64,000 bases of DNA. Source: an uncultured Bacteroidales bacterium (GTDB lineage: Bacteria > Bacteroidota > Bacteroidia > Bacteroidales > ML635J-15). The stretch spans positions 1 to 64,000 of the forward strand of contig CALJNE010000004.1 in the NCBI GenBank assembly GCA_937982115.1, read 5' to 3'. The notes under the pieces were generated by a model, which saw nothing but the letters and a program-made list of their open reading frames with translations, had not been told where the DNA came from and did no database searches. This document shows, piece after piece, positions 18,620 to 28,268 of this stretch (position 1 is the first letter of the stretch; each line of letters begins with the position of its first letter). Both the position numbers and the translations under genes were made by a program.

Positions 18620-20116
18620 TTAGAATTTTAATTCTCCTGTTTTTTTAAGATATTCTAATTCACAAAGTTTTAGTTTTGTTTTTGCCTCAACGTATTCTGT
18701 TTGTGCTTTTACATAATTTGTTTCTGCTTCGAGTAATTTCGATACAGAAATAATTCCTTCAACATAGTTATCCTGAGCCACTCTAAGTATTTCGGCTGCC
18801 AATTCCATTGATTTTTTTGACAAATTAAGATTTTTGATCGCTTCAGTATAATTATTCCATGCGAGGTTCATATCCAGAATTATCAAAGAAACGGCTTCTT
18901 CACGTTTCAAACGGGCTATTTCAACAATTTCATTTGATGCTCGCATTGTATAAACTCTGTCGCCCCAGTGTGTAATAGGTATTTGAATGTTAATTCCTGC
19001 TGTCCAATCCGAACCGAAGGATTTATCAAAACCTTTATATGGATTCGGGTTCATAAATAAATAATTTGCCATTAGATTAACATTAGGCAAAAACCTAGAT
19101 TTAAAAATATTTTGTTGTGCCAGTGAAATATTTGTGGTCTCGTCAAAGATCTTTATTTCGTTACGATTATAAACAAGCGTTTTTTCAACTGCTGAAGGTG
19201 GCGGATAAACATTTATTTTTTCTGCATCATCACTAAGATAAACGATAGTGTGAGGATCTAATCCCATTATTTGATTAAGTGCCATACAGCTTATTCTTAG
19301 TCCATTCTCTAATTTTGTTTTATTTAACTCCAATTCGGTTAATTTCATTTCTACTTGTAATAATTCCAATTTTGTAACTATTCCTTCTTCGTAGAAATTA
19401 TTTACGTCGTAATAAAGCCTGTTAAGAAATTCTTGAGCAGTTTTTGTAAGTTTTAATTTTTCCTGTAAATCAATAATCCTCCAGTAAGCCTCTTCTACTT
19501 TATAAATCAATTCTTTTTTTTCTGTGTCAAGTTGAATTTCGGCAATATTTCTCGTTGATTCCGCTATCTTATAAGTATTTCTAATCTTACCGCCAAGATA
19601 CAAAGGCTGTATAAAGTTTGGTCCAAACAAAAAATTATGATGCGTTCCAAACTTAAGTTGATCGGCAGGAAGGTAAGAATAAAAGAAAAATAAAGGATTT
19701 CCTTGAGGATCACGAATCACCTCACCTGTGGCCGGATTTATTACAATACCGTTTAGCAACGGATTTTGAAGTATATCGGGACGTAAATCCATTGTTTCCT
19801 GATCAATTGACCAAAATGGAACTACCGGTAAAAAAACATTTCCGTTTAAAACCTGAAATGGCTTGTTTGTGAGTTGGTATTGTCCTCCTAAACTTATCTG
19901 TCCGAAATAATTTGTTTTTGCAGATTTACGAATATTCTCGGTAATAGTTACCTGTGATTCTGATATTTTTATTCCGTAATTATTTTCAAAAGCTATTTCC
20001 TTACACCTGTCGAGGCTTAAATATAAAGTATCGCTTTTATCGCTTTGCGAAAAAGCATTAACATAAATAATAGAAAACCATAATAAAATTAATATGTATC
20101 GCTTTTTTAAATTCAT
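18620..20116 (-). CDS. TolC family outer-membrane efflux channel
   Basis: The 498-aa protein has a signal peptide (MNLKKRYILILLWFSIIYVNAFS) and two OEP repeats. The first begins SLDRCKEIAFENNYGIKISES (about 33). The second has the long coiled-coil helices EEGIVTKLELLQVEMKLTELELNK and VEGIISVSKLLEAETNYVKAQ. It forms the trimeric exit duct of the RND pump. Its start overlaps the tetR stop by 4 nt (ATGA). No acylation cysteine is seen at the N-terminus. Confidence 0.93.
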   Translation of the reverse strand: MNLKKRYILILLWFSIIYVNAFSQSDKSDTLYLSLDRCKEIAFENNYGIKISESQVTITENIRKSAKTNYFGQISLGGQYQLTNKPFQVLNGNVFLPVVPFWSIDQETMDLRPDILQNPLLNGIVINPATGEVIRDPQGNPLFFFYSYLPADQLKFGTHHNFLFGPNFIQPLYLGGKIRNTYKIAESTRNIAEIQLDTEKKELIYKVEEAYWRIIDLQEKLKLTKTAQEFLNRLYYDVNNFYEEGIVTKLELLQVEMKLTELELNKTKLENGLRISCMALNQIMGLDPHTIVYLSDDAEKINVYPPPSAVEKTLVYNRNEIKIFDETTNISLAQQNIFKSRFLPNVNLMANYLFMNPNPYKGFDKSFGSDWTAGINIQIPITHWGDRVYTMRASNEIVEIARLKREEAVSLIILDMNLAWNNYTEAIKNLNLSKKSMELAAEILRVAQDNYVEGIISVSKLLEAETNYVKAQTEYVEAKTKLKLCELEYLKKTGELKF

Positions 20117-20694
20117 TTGTTTTTTATTCCATTAAAGAAAACATTGAGCAAAGAATTAATTTTTTGTGTAAAAACATCAGTTTCGTAATTTAATAACAAA
20201 GGCAACTCCACAGCTTTTAAAGTCATGTGAATCGTTTCGGTTATTTCCTCCGGCTTTTCTACGGAAAAAAGTCCGGTGCTGACTCCTTCCTGAATAATTT
20301 CTTGAATTTTTTCTTTTTCTAAAACATCATATTTTATTCTTATCTGACGAATAAAATCAAGATTATCCAGAAAATCATTCCTCAATGCGTTGTATAAATT
20401 TCCCAATTCTTTTATCCCACTAAATCTAGTTAAAACATAAGTTCTTAACTTATCTTCGGCATTGTGGCAATTCTCCAATGCCTGAATAATTCTATCTTTT
20501 AGAATCTCAGCTTCATATTCCACAACAGCCTGAAAAATTTCTTCTTTGCTTGTAAAATAATAATACAATGAACTTTTCCCCTTGCGTGCTTCTTCGGCAA
20601 TTTCGTTCATTGTTGTTTTTTCAAAACCAAACTTTATAAATAACTGTCGGGCTGCTGAGATTAAATTCTGTTTTATTAAATCATGTTTTTTCAT
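20113..20694 (-). CDS. TetR/AcrR family transcriptional regulator of the efflux operon
   Basis: The 193-aa repressor has an N-terminal HTH (residues about 8-55: ISAARQLFIKFGFEKTTMNEIAEEARKGKSSLYYYFTSKEEIF) and a helical ligand-binding domain to the C-terminus. It is the first gene of the RND operon, so pump expression is probably auto-controlled: ligand binding releases the repressor from the palindrome just upstream. The Y-Y-Y-F pattern at the end of the recognition helix is typical. The inducer is unknown. Confidence 0.94.
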   Translation of the reverse strand: MKKHDLIKQNLISAARQLFIKFGFEKTTMNEIAEEARKGKSSLYYYFTSKEEIFQAVVEYEAEILKDRIIQALENCHNAEDKLRTYVLTRFSGIKELGNLYNALRNDFLDNLDFIRQIRIKYDVLEKEKIQEIIQEGVSTGLFSVEKPEEITETIHMTLKAVELPLLLNYETDVFTQKINSLLNVFFNGIKNK

Positions 20695-20701
20695 GTTATT
20701 C

Positions 20702-20750
20702 GACTTTTTTAGTCTAAAAGTCCAAAATTAAACAAAATTTTAATCTGCAA
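20702..20750 (-). promoter_or_regulatory. Promoter and putative TetR operator of the efflux operon
   Basis: On the minus strand, TTG (20750-20748), 17 nt and TAATTTTG (20730-20723) form a lineage-type promoter. The 21-bp element GACTTTTTTAGTCTAAAAGTC (20702-20722, plus strand) follows immediately, with perfect 7-bp arms GACTTTT/AAAAGTC. It covers the expected start point, ideal for steric repression by the TetR protein whose ATG is 8 nt further on. Confidence 0.65.
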
Positions 20751-20815
20751 TGAAAAAGATACAGATTTTAATAAAATTTTAATAATTATTGAATTTAGCA
20801 TACGGTCAGAACAAT

Positions 20816-20849
20816 AAAAAAAGGACTAAGTCAAATTAAACTTAATCCT
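20816..20849 (-). terminator. Rho-independent terminator of tRNA-Arg
   Basis: Reading the minus strand, AGGATTAAGT / ACTTAGTCCT forms a 10-bp stem with one G-U pair and an 8-nt loop. A run of seven T follows. It starts 9 nt after the tRNA 3' end. Confidence 0.8.
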
Positions 20850-20857
20850 AGTTTTTG

Positions 20858-20931
<74 letters not shown>

Positions 20932-21035
20932 AACCAAATCGGCTGCAAAAATACATTTTTTTTAAAAAACAAAAAAATATTTTTGTTTTTTACATTAAAA
21001 ATATCTCAAGCCACAATATATTTAAAAACAAGCAA

Positions 21036-21356
21036 TTATATTAGTCCTAAATCCAATAATGCAGATTCCGAAAGCATATCTTTTGACCATGGTGGATCAA
21101 AAACAAGATTTATGCTAACTCCCCTCACACCGTCAATAGCTTTTACCACAGTCCTTACCTCCTCAATAAGGTCGTCAACCATAGGACAATTTGGAGCAGT
21201 AAGTGTCATATCAATATCCACATCTCCATTATCGGCAAGTTCGATTTTGTAAATAAGTCCTAAATCATAGATGTTGACAGGAATTTCGGGATCGTAAACA
21301 TTTTTTAGACCCTCTACTATTTTTTGTTCAATTTCCGGTTTATTGATCATATTCAT
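21036..21356 (-). CDS. DUF59/MIP18-family Fe-S assembly protein (SufT/PaaD-like)
   Basis: The 106-aa protein has the MIP18 pattern: the DPEIPVNIYDLGLIYKIEL segment (about 22-40) and TLTAPNCPMVDDLIEEVR with the conserved cysteine (about 68-85). Members of this family help load Fe-S clusters onto target proteins. It overlaps the sufE stop by 4 nt (ATGA), forming a two-gene Fe-S unit in which SufE delivers sulfur. Confidence 0.88.
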   Translation of the reverse strand: MNMINKPEIEQKIVEGLKNVYDPEIPVNIYDLGLIYKIELADNGDVDIDMTLTAPNCPMVDDLIEEVRTVVKAIDGVRGVSINLVFDPPWSKDMLSESALLDLGLI

Positions 21357-21775
21357 TTTCCCATTGATTTGTAAGCCATTGCATAATATTTCAATTGTTT
21401 AATCATTGCCAGCAATCCATTGGCTCTGGTTGGAGACAGATGTTGTTGCAAGCCGATTTTTTCAATAAAAAACAGATCGGCGTCAATTATTTCCTGAGGC
21501 GTTCTTCCGGATAATACTCTAATTAAAAGGGATGCTATTCCTTTGGTAATTATTGCATCAGAGTCTGCATAAAAATATATTTTGTCGTCCTTATATTCTG
21601 CATGAAACCATACTTTCGACTGGCATCCTTCAATTAAATTTTCATCTTTTCGATGCTCTTCTGGAAATGTATCAAGATTATTGCCCAACTCAATCAAATA
21701 AGCATATTTATCCATCCAATCCTCGAAAGAGCTAAACTCTTCGATGATATTTTCCTGTACTGCATTTATATCCAT
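21353..21775 (-). CDS. sufE: SufE family sulfur acceptor
   Basis: The 140-aa SufE-type protein accepts persulfide sulfur from the cysteine desulfurase SufS for Fe-S cluster assembly. Visible marks are the N-terminal EEFSSFEDWMDKYAYLIELG helix, the active-site loop NLIEGCQSKVWFHAEYKD with the sulfur-carrying Cys (about 51) and the LSPTRANGLLAMIKQLKYYA C-terminal helix. sufBCDS are not in the window. It is translationally coupled to the downstream DUF59 gene. Confidence 0.93.
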   Translation of the reverse strand: MDINAVQENIIEEFSSFEDWMDKYAYLIELGNNLDTFPEEHRKDENLIEGCQSKVWFHAEYKDDKIYFYADSDAIITKGIASLLIRVLSGRTPQEIIDADLFFIEKIGLQQHLSPTRANGLLAMIKQLKYYAMAYKSMGK

Positions 21776-21796
21776 ATTAAATCAACATTTTTATAA

Positions 21797-21836
21797 ATAA
21801 AAAACAACTGCAAAATAATTTTGTTCTGCAGTTGTT
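21797..21836 (-). terminator. Terminator downstream of thioredoxin
   Basis: A perfect 10-bp stem AACAACTGCA / TGCAGTTGTT (21803-21812 and 21827-21836) with a 14-nt loop is followed on the minus strand by a T-run. It separates trxA from sufE. Confidence 0.75.
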
Positions 21837-21854
21837 AATTTTTAATTTACTCAA

Positions 21855-22172
21855 CTATAAAAGGTTATCTAATTTTGAAGTCAAATTAATTTTTGGTACA
21901 GCACCAACCACTTTATCAACAACCTGACCGTTTTTAATAAATAAAACTGTCGGAATATTTCTTATTCCGAAACGAACAGCAATTTCATTGTTATTATCAA
22001 CATCAACCTTGCCAATAACAGCCCTTCCTTCATATTCCTTGGCCATTTCTTCAATTATAGGAGCTATCATACGACATGGTCCACACCATACAGCCCAAAA
22101 ATCTAAAACAACCGGTTTATCGCTTTTCATTACCAGTTCTTCAAAATTAGTAGTGTTAATTTCAAGTGCCAT
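21855..22172 (-). CDS. trxA: Thioredoxin
   Basis: The 105-aa classical cytoplasmic thioredoxin has the active site WCGPC (Trp29, Cys30, Cys33), the cis-proline loop RNIPTVLFIKNGQ (Pro about 73) and no signal peptide. It reduces protein disulfides, for example of reductases including thioredoxin-linked ArsC such as the one at 61 kb. It lies between dnaE and sufE and has its own strong terminator. Confidence 0.96.
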   Translation of the reverse strand: MALEINTTNFEELVMKSDKPVVLDFWAVWCGPCRMIAPIIEEMAKEYEGRAVIGKVDVDNNNEIAVRFGIRNIPTVLFIKNGQVVDKVVGAVPKINLTSKLDNLL

Positions 22173-22220
22173 AACTTCAAATTTTTAAGTTTATATTTTT
22201 TTGTAAAATTAATATTTTTT

Positions 22221-25200
22221 TTAACTCAAACTAAACCGATTTATGTTTTTATTGTTCTGTAAAAAGTATATTAGTTCGTCATTCAAAGAAATATTTTTTT
22301 TGCGTGCCACAAGTTTTAATGGTTTATCTCCATTATTACAAATACTTAATAATAATTGTATTTTTCCTTTTTCAACTTTATTCATAATCAAATCAATCAT
22401 TTCGTCAACAAATATATTATCAATATTATTTACATCGAGATACAAAGTCAGATTTTTAAAACATTCATCCTTAACATCTGAAAGCAGTTTCACAGACTCA
22501 ATACCTACAAACATCCTTGAACTGTTTTTAGATTCTCTGATATTTAAAGTCATCATTATCGAATATCCTTTAGTAAAGAAATTTTTATTTTCAGCATAAT
22601 CCTTACCAAAAAAAGTAAAAGAATATGTTCCTGAATAATCTAAAAGCTTAACTGTCCCATAAGGTTTTCCTTCTTTTGAAAACTTCTCTGATGATTCCAG
22701 AACAAAGCCAATGACATTAATTTTCCCCGGTTTTTTAAGTATATCCTCAACTTCATCCAGCTTTTTATGATGTATAAAATCCAAATAAAACTTATATTTA
22801 TCAAGCGGATGACTCGAAACATACATGCCAATAAATTCTTTTTCAGCATCTAAAAATTCAATTGGGTTGAAATCTCCCGGTGGTGGAATTTTAGGATAAT
22901 TTATTGTATCACTAATGTCCATATTGCCAAAAAGGGTATTAACAGATGATTTTGATTGTTGAATATTATTCCCGAACTTTATCAAGCTTTCAATAAAAGT
23001 TTCATTTTGATCTGAAGGCATGAAATATTGAGGTCTCTGAATATCTTTGAAACTATCGAATGCCCCGGAATATGCCAGAGCTTCCATAGCTTTTTTATTA
23101 ACAGCATTCAAATTTACCCTCGACACAAAGTCGAATATATCAGTATAATTTCCATTTTTATTTCTTTCTTCAATAATGTTTTCAATTGCATTTGAACCAA
23201 GATTTTTTATTCCGCCCAAACCAAATCGAATATTTCCGCTTTTAGTAACCGAAAACCTTTTGATACTTTCATTAATATCCGGACTAAGCACCTTGATTTT
23301 CATGCGACGACATTCTTCCATTAACTCGGAAATTTTTTCTATTTCTTTGGCTCTCGACATTGCTGCAGCCATAAATTCTGCAGGAAAATGAGCTTTAAGG
23401 TACGCTGTTTGATAAGCCAATACAGCATAGCACACAGAATGGGACTTATTAAAAGCATAATTCGCAAAAGCAATCCAGTCCTTCCAAATTTTTTCAACAA
23501 GCACGTCAGGATCGTTATTTACTTGTTTGCAACCTTCAATAAATTCAGGATTGTTTTTACAACCTTCTTTAAACTTAGCTTCGAGTTTTTCCATGGTTTT
23601 CATATCTTTCTTGCCCATGGCCTTACGTAGAGTATCGGATTCACCTCTGGTAAAATTTGCCAGAGATCTCGACAAAAGCATAACTTGTTCCTGATAAATT
23701 GTAATCCCATAAGTCTCCTTAAGATACTTCTCCATTAGAGGATGATCGTAAACAACTTTTTCTTTTCCTTTTTTTCGTGCTACATAATTGGGAATATAAT
23801 CCATTGGTCCCGGACGATACAGGGCTACCATTGCAATTAGATCATTTATGTTTGAAGGTTCCAAATCCCTTAAACTACTCTTCATTCCATCGGATTCAAA
23901 CTGGAAAATTGAAGTTGTTTCACCTGATTTGAATATTTTGTATGTTTCCTGATCATCGTAATCTATGCTATCAATATCAAAATCTATTCCCTTGCTTAGT
24001 TTTATATTTTCGATGCAATCTTTTATTACCGATAAGGTTTTTAAACCCAAAAAGTCCATTTTCAGCAACCCGATGGCCTCAACAAAACTGCCTTCGTATT
24101 GTGTTGTTGCGAGATCTCCATCTTTTGTTCGCATTAAAGGGATATTATTTACAAGAGATTCTCTCCCGATTAACATTCCGCAAGCATGTACACCTGTTTG
24201 ACGAACCGAACCCTCAAGTACACAAGCAATTGCCAGAGCCTTTTTTAATTTTTTATCGTTTTTCTGGTCGGCAAGTTGCATGGTTTCGGCTATAACTTTC
24301 CTCGTTTCGAGAATATCTAATAGCTTAGCACTTTTTTCATCATCTTCTTTTCTGGCTGCTTTTATTTCTTCATCGAGTTTCGCAAAATATTTTTCATAAC
24401 TACCAATACTTTCAACCTCTTTTTCGATTATTGCATAAGCATTTGATAAAGATGCTTTATCATCAAGTTTTTTCGTGAGTTCATTAGAAAAGTTCAGGTC
24501 TATCCCCATGATTCTGAAAACATCTTTAATTGCTCCTTTGGCTTTCATTGTTCCTATGGTACAGATATGAGCAACTTTATCTTTACCATATTTATTTACA
24601 ACATATTCAATAACTTTAGCTCTGCCATCATCATCAAAATCAATATCAACATCAGGCATCGAAATGCGGTCGGGATTTAAAAATCTTTCAAAAAGCAAAT
24701 CAAACTTCAGAGGATCAACATCGGTGATTTTTGTACAATAAGCCACTACAGACCCCGCAGCAGAACCTCGTCCTTTACCCACAAGTACCCCCATTTCGCG
24801 TGCTTTTTGAATAAAATCCTGAACAATCAAAAAGTAACCGGGATACCCCATTCTTTTTATGGTGAGCAACTCGTACTCTATACGTTCCTTTACATCATCG
24901 GAATAATTTTCTCCGTATCTTTCAATAGCTCCTTTTTCAGTTAAAAATCTTAAATAGTCGGCTTCTAATTTTATTCGTAAAACTGCACCATAACCTCCAA
25001 GTATTTTGTATTTTTCTTCTGTGAATTCATTTTTAAGATCCTCTTCAGTGAATTTACTTCTCCATTCTTCTATAGTTCCGAAACTTTCCGGAATAGGGAA
25101 TTCCGGCATTAATGGATTTCTGTTAATATCATAAATCTCAACTTTATCTGCAATTTCATTGGTATTCTCCAGAACTTCCGGATGATCAGGAAAAAGTTCC

Positions 25201-25979
25201 AGCATTTCATCATAACTTTTAAGCCATTCCTGTTTTGTATAACGAAGACGATTTGGATCGTTAATATCAGCATTTGTTGTTAAACAAATCAAAACATCAT
25301 GAGCTTCAGCATCTTCTTCATTAATAAAATGCGAGTCGTTTGTTGCAATTACTTTAACTCCAAGTTCTGCAGAAAGTTCGAAAATCTTTTTATTAACAAG
25401 CTCCTGAACATCTGATACTTCTCTTTTTTGAACAGGATCATTACAAGGATGATGCATAACTTCAAGATAGAAGTCATCTCCAAAATTTTCTTTAAACCAC
25501 AAAATTGTTTCTTTTGCAGCATCAATCTGACCGGAAGCAATTAGCTTTGGGATTTCTCCACCCAAACAAGCAGACGAAACAATTATTCCTTCTTTATGTT
25601 CTAATAAAAGTTTCTTATCAATTCGAGGTTTGCTGTAAAATCCTTCAAGATTAGCCACACTAATCATTTTTATCAGATTATGATATCCGGTTAAATTTTT
25701 GGCAAGCAAAATCAAATGATATCCGGATTTATCAACAGAATCTGATTTTTCAGTAAGACTGTTCTTTGCGACGTAAGTTTCGCAACCAAGTATAGGCTTT
25801 ATTTTGTTTTTAAGACACTTATCATGAAAATCTTTCAGCCCCATCAAATTACCATGATCAGTAAGAGCCAGAGCATTCATACCAAGCTCCTTAGCTTTGG
25901 AAATCAAACCATCAATGCTTGCAGCTCCATCTAAAATGGAGTATTGTGAGTGAACGTGTAAATGTGTGAACTTGCCCAT
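22221..25979 (-). CDS. dnaE: DNA polymerase III subunit alpha
   Basis: The 1252-aa replicative polymerase shows an N-terminal PHP domain (FTHLHVHSQYSILDGAA, about 4-20), the polymerase active site with MPDVDIDFDDDGRAKVIEYV (catalytic Asp pair, about 440-460), the second catalytic region near RPGPMDYIPNYVARKKG, the helix-hairpin-helix region and a C-terminal OB domain (about 1060-1140, GKINVIGFVLESSEKFS). The length fits a DnaE1-type enzyme. It synthesises the chromosome as core of the replisome. It is divergently oriented to tonB across a 272-nt gap in which I see nothing beyond AT-rich promoter sequence. Confidence 0.97.
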   Translation of the reverse strand: MGKFTHLHVHSQYSILDGAASIDGLISKAKELGMNALALTDHGNLMGLKDFHDKCLKNKIKPILGCETYVAKNSLTEKSDSVDKSGYHLILLAKNLTGYHNLIKMISVANLEGFYSKPRIDKKLLLEHKEGIIVSSACLGGEIPKLIASGQIDAAKETILWFKENFGDDFYLEVMHHPCNDPVQKREVSDVQELVNKKIFELSAELGVKVIATNDSHFINEEDAEAHDVLICLTTNADINDPNRLRYTKQEWLKSYDEMLELFPDHPEVLENTNEIADKVEIYDINRNPLMPEFPIPESFGTIEEWRSKFTEEDLKNEFTEEKYKILGGYGAVLRIKLEADYLRFLTEKGAIERYGENYSDDVKERIEYELLTIKRMGYPGYFLIVQDFIQKAREMGVLVGKGRGSAAGSVVAYCTKITDVDPLKFDLLFERFLNPDRISMPDVDIDFDDDGRAKVIEYVVNKYGKDKVAHICTIGTMKAKGAIKDVFRIMGIDLNFSNELTKKLDDKASLSNAYAIIEKEVESIGSYEKYFAKLDEEIKAARKEDDEKSAKLLDILETRKVIAETMQLADQKNDKKLKKALAIACVLEGSVRQTGVHACGMLIGRESLVNNIPLMRTKDGDLATTQYEGSFVEAIGLLKMDFLGLKTLSVIKDCIENIKLSKGIDFDIDSIDYDDQETYKIFKSGETTSIFQFESDGMKSSLRDLEPSNINDLIAMVALYRPGPMDYIPNYVARKKGKEKVVYDHPLMEKYLKETYGITIYQEQVMLLSRSLANFTRGESDTLRKAMGKKDMKTMEKLEAKFKEGCKNNPEFIEGCKQVNNDPDVLVEKIWKDWIAFANYAFNKSHSVCYAVLAYQTAYLKAHFPAEFMAAAMSRAKEIEKISELMEECRRMKIKVLSPDINESIKRFSVTKSGNIRFGLGGIKNLGSNAIENIIEERNKNGNYTDIFDFVSRVNLNAVNKKAMEALAYSGAFDSFKDIQRPQYFMPSDQNETFIESLIKFGNNIQQSKSSVNTLFGNMDISDTINYPKIPPPGDFNPIEFLDAEKEFIGMYVSSHPLDKYKFYLDFIHHKKLDEVEDILKKPGKINVIGFVLESSEKFSKEGKPYGTVKLLDYSGTYSFTFFGKDYAENKNFFTKGYSIMMTLNIRESKNSSRMFVGIESVKLLSDVKDECFKNLTLYLDVNNIDNIFVDEMIDLIMNKVEKGKIQLLLSICNNGDKPLKLVARKKNISLNDELIYFLQNNKNINRFSLS

Positions 25980-26251
25980 TTTTTTTCAAAAATTTTTGAG
26001 CAATAAAATTACTTCATATTAAAATAATTTTGAGGAAATGTTTTAAAAAGTAATTAACAAATTAAATATTAAACCAAAATAAAATAATCGGAATTTGCGT
26101 TTAATAAGTAAGCAAGAGAAAATAAAATAAAAAAATTATCAAATTTTTATGGAAAATTTAGGAAAAACATATCAAAAAGTAGAATTATTAAAATTTATTT
26201 TTTGAGAGTTAATAAATTTATTATTTTTACAAGCCTAAAAAATACAGAACA

Positions 26252-26950
26252 ATGGAACTAAAGAAATCGCCAAAAGCCGACCTCGAAAGAAGAAAGTTTA
26301 TTTTTCTGGAAATAGGATTAATACTTTCTTTGGCAATTTGCTACATTGCATTTGAGTGGAAATCCGAAGAACTTTCTGCAAGTTCGTTAGGTGAACTCAC
26401 ATCACAGGACATGTTTGAAGAAGAAATTATTAATACTCAGCAGGAAACTCCTCCTGAACAACCGGAACCTGAACAACCAGAACCTGAGTCTGTTATAGAA
26501 GAGTTGATTATTGTTGATGACGATAAAGTTGTTGAAAATTTGAATATAAATTCCGAAGCTGATGAAAAAACAAAGACTAATATCAATATTGTTCAAACAA
26601 CTTTTAATGTTGAAACAGAAGAAGAAGTCGAACCTATTTCCTTTGCGGTTGTTGAAGAAAAACCAACTTTTCCCGGCGGAGAAGCAGAACTTTTGAAGTT
26701 TATTGCTGAAAACACCAAATATCCTGAAATTGCAAAGGAAAACGGAATTCAAGGAAGAGTTTTTGTTCAATTCGTTATTGACAAAAACGGAAACGTTACC
26801 AATGTAACAATAGCAAGAGGCGTAGATCCATATCTGGATGCTGAAGCAATCAGGGTTGTAAAAATGCTGCCAAGATGGACTCCAGGTAAGCAAAGAGGGA
26901 AACCTGTTCCGGTAACTTTTGTTGTTCCCATTAATTTTAAATTGTATTAA
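26252..26950 (+). CDS. tonB: TonB family energy transducer
   Basis: The 232-aa protein has one N-terminal membrane helix (about 20-38, FIFLEIGLILSLAICYIAF), a short proline/glutamate-rich periplasmic linker (PEQPEPEQPEPE, about 69-80) and a TonB C-terminal domain (about 148-232: PTFPGGEAELLKFI, PEIAKENGIQGRVFVQFVI, LPRWTPGKQRGKPVPV). The short linker and FPGG motif are the Bacteroidota form. It transmits proton-motive force to outer-membrane receptors such as the one at 8.9-11.3 kb. A strong terminator follows. Confidence 0.93.
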   Translation: MELKKSPKADLERRKFIFLEIGLILSLAICYIAFEWKSEELSASSLGELTSQDMFEEEIINTQQETPPEQPEPEQPEPESVIEELIIVDDDKVVENLNINSEADEKTKTNINIVQTTFNVETEEEVEPISFAVVEEKPTFPGGEAELLKFIAENTKYPEIAKENGIQGRVFVQFVIDKNGNVTNVTIARGVDPYLDAEAIRVVKMLPRWTPGKQRGKPVPVTFVVPINFKLY

Positions 26951-26973
26951 AATTTTCAAAAAATATTTTTATT

Positions 26974-26999
26974 GACCCTGCCTTTGGTGGGGTCTTTTT
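26974..26999 (+). terminator. Rho-independent terminator of tonB
   Basis: GACCCTGCC-TTT-GGTGGGGTC forms a 9-bp stem with two G-T pairs and a 3-nt loop, followed by five T. It separates tonB from hflX. Confidence 0.85.
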
Positions 27000-27020
27000 G
27001 TTACAAAGATTTCAAAAAAT

Positions 27021-28199
27021 ATGATCTCAACAGAAATAGATCCCGAAAGAGTAGTATTAGTAGGTGTAGTTAGTGTTGACCAAACAAAAGAGCAAGTTGA
27101 AGAGTATTTGAATGAATTAGAATTTTTAGCAAAAACTGCAGGTGTAATACCTGTAAAAAAATTTATTCAAAATTTAGATTTTCCCAATCCACGTACTTAT
27201 GTAGGAAAAGGCAAACTCGAAGAAATACTCAATTATATTCTGGATAACGAAATTTCATTAGTTATTTTTGATGACGAACTTAGTCCTACTCAACTAAGAA
27301 ATATAGAAAATTTTATCAAGGTCAGAGTGCTTGACAGGACAAATCTTATTTTAGACATTTTTGCACAGCATGCACGTACTGCATACGCCAAAACACAAGT
27401 AGAACTTGCTCAATATCAATACTTATTGCCTCGATTAACAAGAATGTGGACTCACCTCGAAAGACAACGTGGAGGTATTGGACTAAGAGGTCCCGGAGAA
27501 ACTCAAATAGAAACCGACAGACGAATTATTCTCGATAAAATTTCCAGATTAAAAGATGAGCTTGCTCGTATTGATAAACAAATGGCTCAACAAAGAAAAA
27601 ACCGCAGCCAATTAATCCGAGTTGCTCTGGTTGGCTATACCAATGTTGGGAAATCAACAATAATGAATTTGCTAAGTAAATCAGAAGTTCTCGCAGAAAA
27701 CAAATTGTTTGCCACCCTTGATACCACAGTTCGTAAAGTTGTACTAAACAATTTACCGTTTTTACTCAGCGATACGGTAGGTTTTATCAGAAAGTTACCT
27801 CATAAACTCATTGAATCCTTTAAATCAACCCTTGACGAGGCTCGTGAATCCGATATTATAGTTCATGTGGTTGATATTTCTCATCCGTCTTTTGAAGAGC
27901 AAATTAATGTAGTTAATCAAACTCTTAGAGAAATAGGAGTAAGTGATAAACCAATACTGATGGTATTTAACAAGATAGATTCCTTTAGCTACATCAAAAA
28001 GGAAGAAGATGACTTAAGTCCGATGAAGAGAGAAAATTTTTCGTTAGAAGATTGGAAAAATACTTATATGAATAAAATTTCTGCTCCTTGTGTTTTTATC
28101 TCGGCAAAAAATCGTAACAATATTGAAGAGTTTAAAGAAATTTTATTCAATATGATAAAAGAAATGCATTTCAAGAGATACCCTTATAGTCAAATTTAG
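27021..28199 (+). CDS. hflX: GTPase HflX (ribosome-associated)
   Basis: The 392-aa protein has the HflX N-terminal domain with the RQRGGIGLRGPGETQIETDRR linker signature (about 148-168), followed by a GTPase domain. The G1 loop is GYTNVGKST (205-213), G3 is in LLSDTVGFIRKLP and G4 is VFNKID. HflX splits or rescues stalled 70S ribosomes under stress. It starts about 20 nt after the tonB terminator. Confidence 0.96.
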   Translation: MISTEIDPERVVLVGVVSVDQTKEQVEEYLNELEFLAKTAGVIPVKKFIQNLDFPNPRTYVGKGKLEEILNYILDNEISLVIFDDELSPTQLRNIENFIKVRVLDRTNLILDIFAQHARTAYAKTQVELAQYQYLLPRLTRMWTHLERQRGGIGLRGPGETQIETDRRIILDKISRLKDELARIDKQMAQQRKNRSQLIRVALVGYTNVGKSTIMNLLSKSEVLAENKLFATLDTTVRKVVLNNLPFLLSDTVGFIRKLPHKLIESFKSTLDEARESDIIVHVVDISHPSFEEQINVVNQTLREIGVSDKPILMVFNKIDSFSYIKKEEDDLSPMKRENFSLEDWKNTYMNKISAPCVFISAKNRNNIEEFKEILFNMIKEMHFKRYPYSQI

Positions 28200-28236
28200 A
28201 TAATTCGAAAAGTTATTTTATCGAATATGAAATAGC

Positions 28237-28261
28237 AAAAAAAAGAGGGACGATGTCCCTC
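28237..28261 (-). terminator. Terminator of the yceD-rpmF-plsX-fabH operon
   Basis: GAGGGAC-GAT-GTCCCTC (7-bp perfect stem, 28245-28261) is followed on the minus strand by eight T (28244-28237). It lies just after the fabH stop. Confidence 0.85.
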
Positions 28262-28268
28262 AAAATTA

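Noticed and set aside
23942-24295. 117-aa ORF on the plus strand within dnaE
   Set aside because: Antisense shadow of the polymerase gene with no recognisable protein pattern.
26402-26959. 185-aa ORF on the minus strand over tonB
   Set aside because: It is antisense to tonB with a low-complexity F/N-rich translation; a shadow frame.
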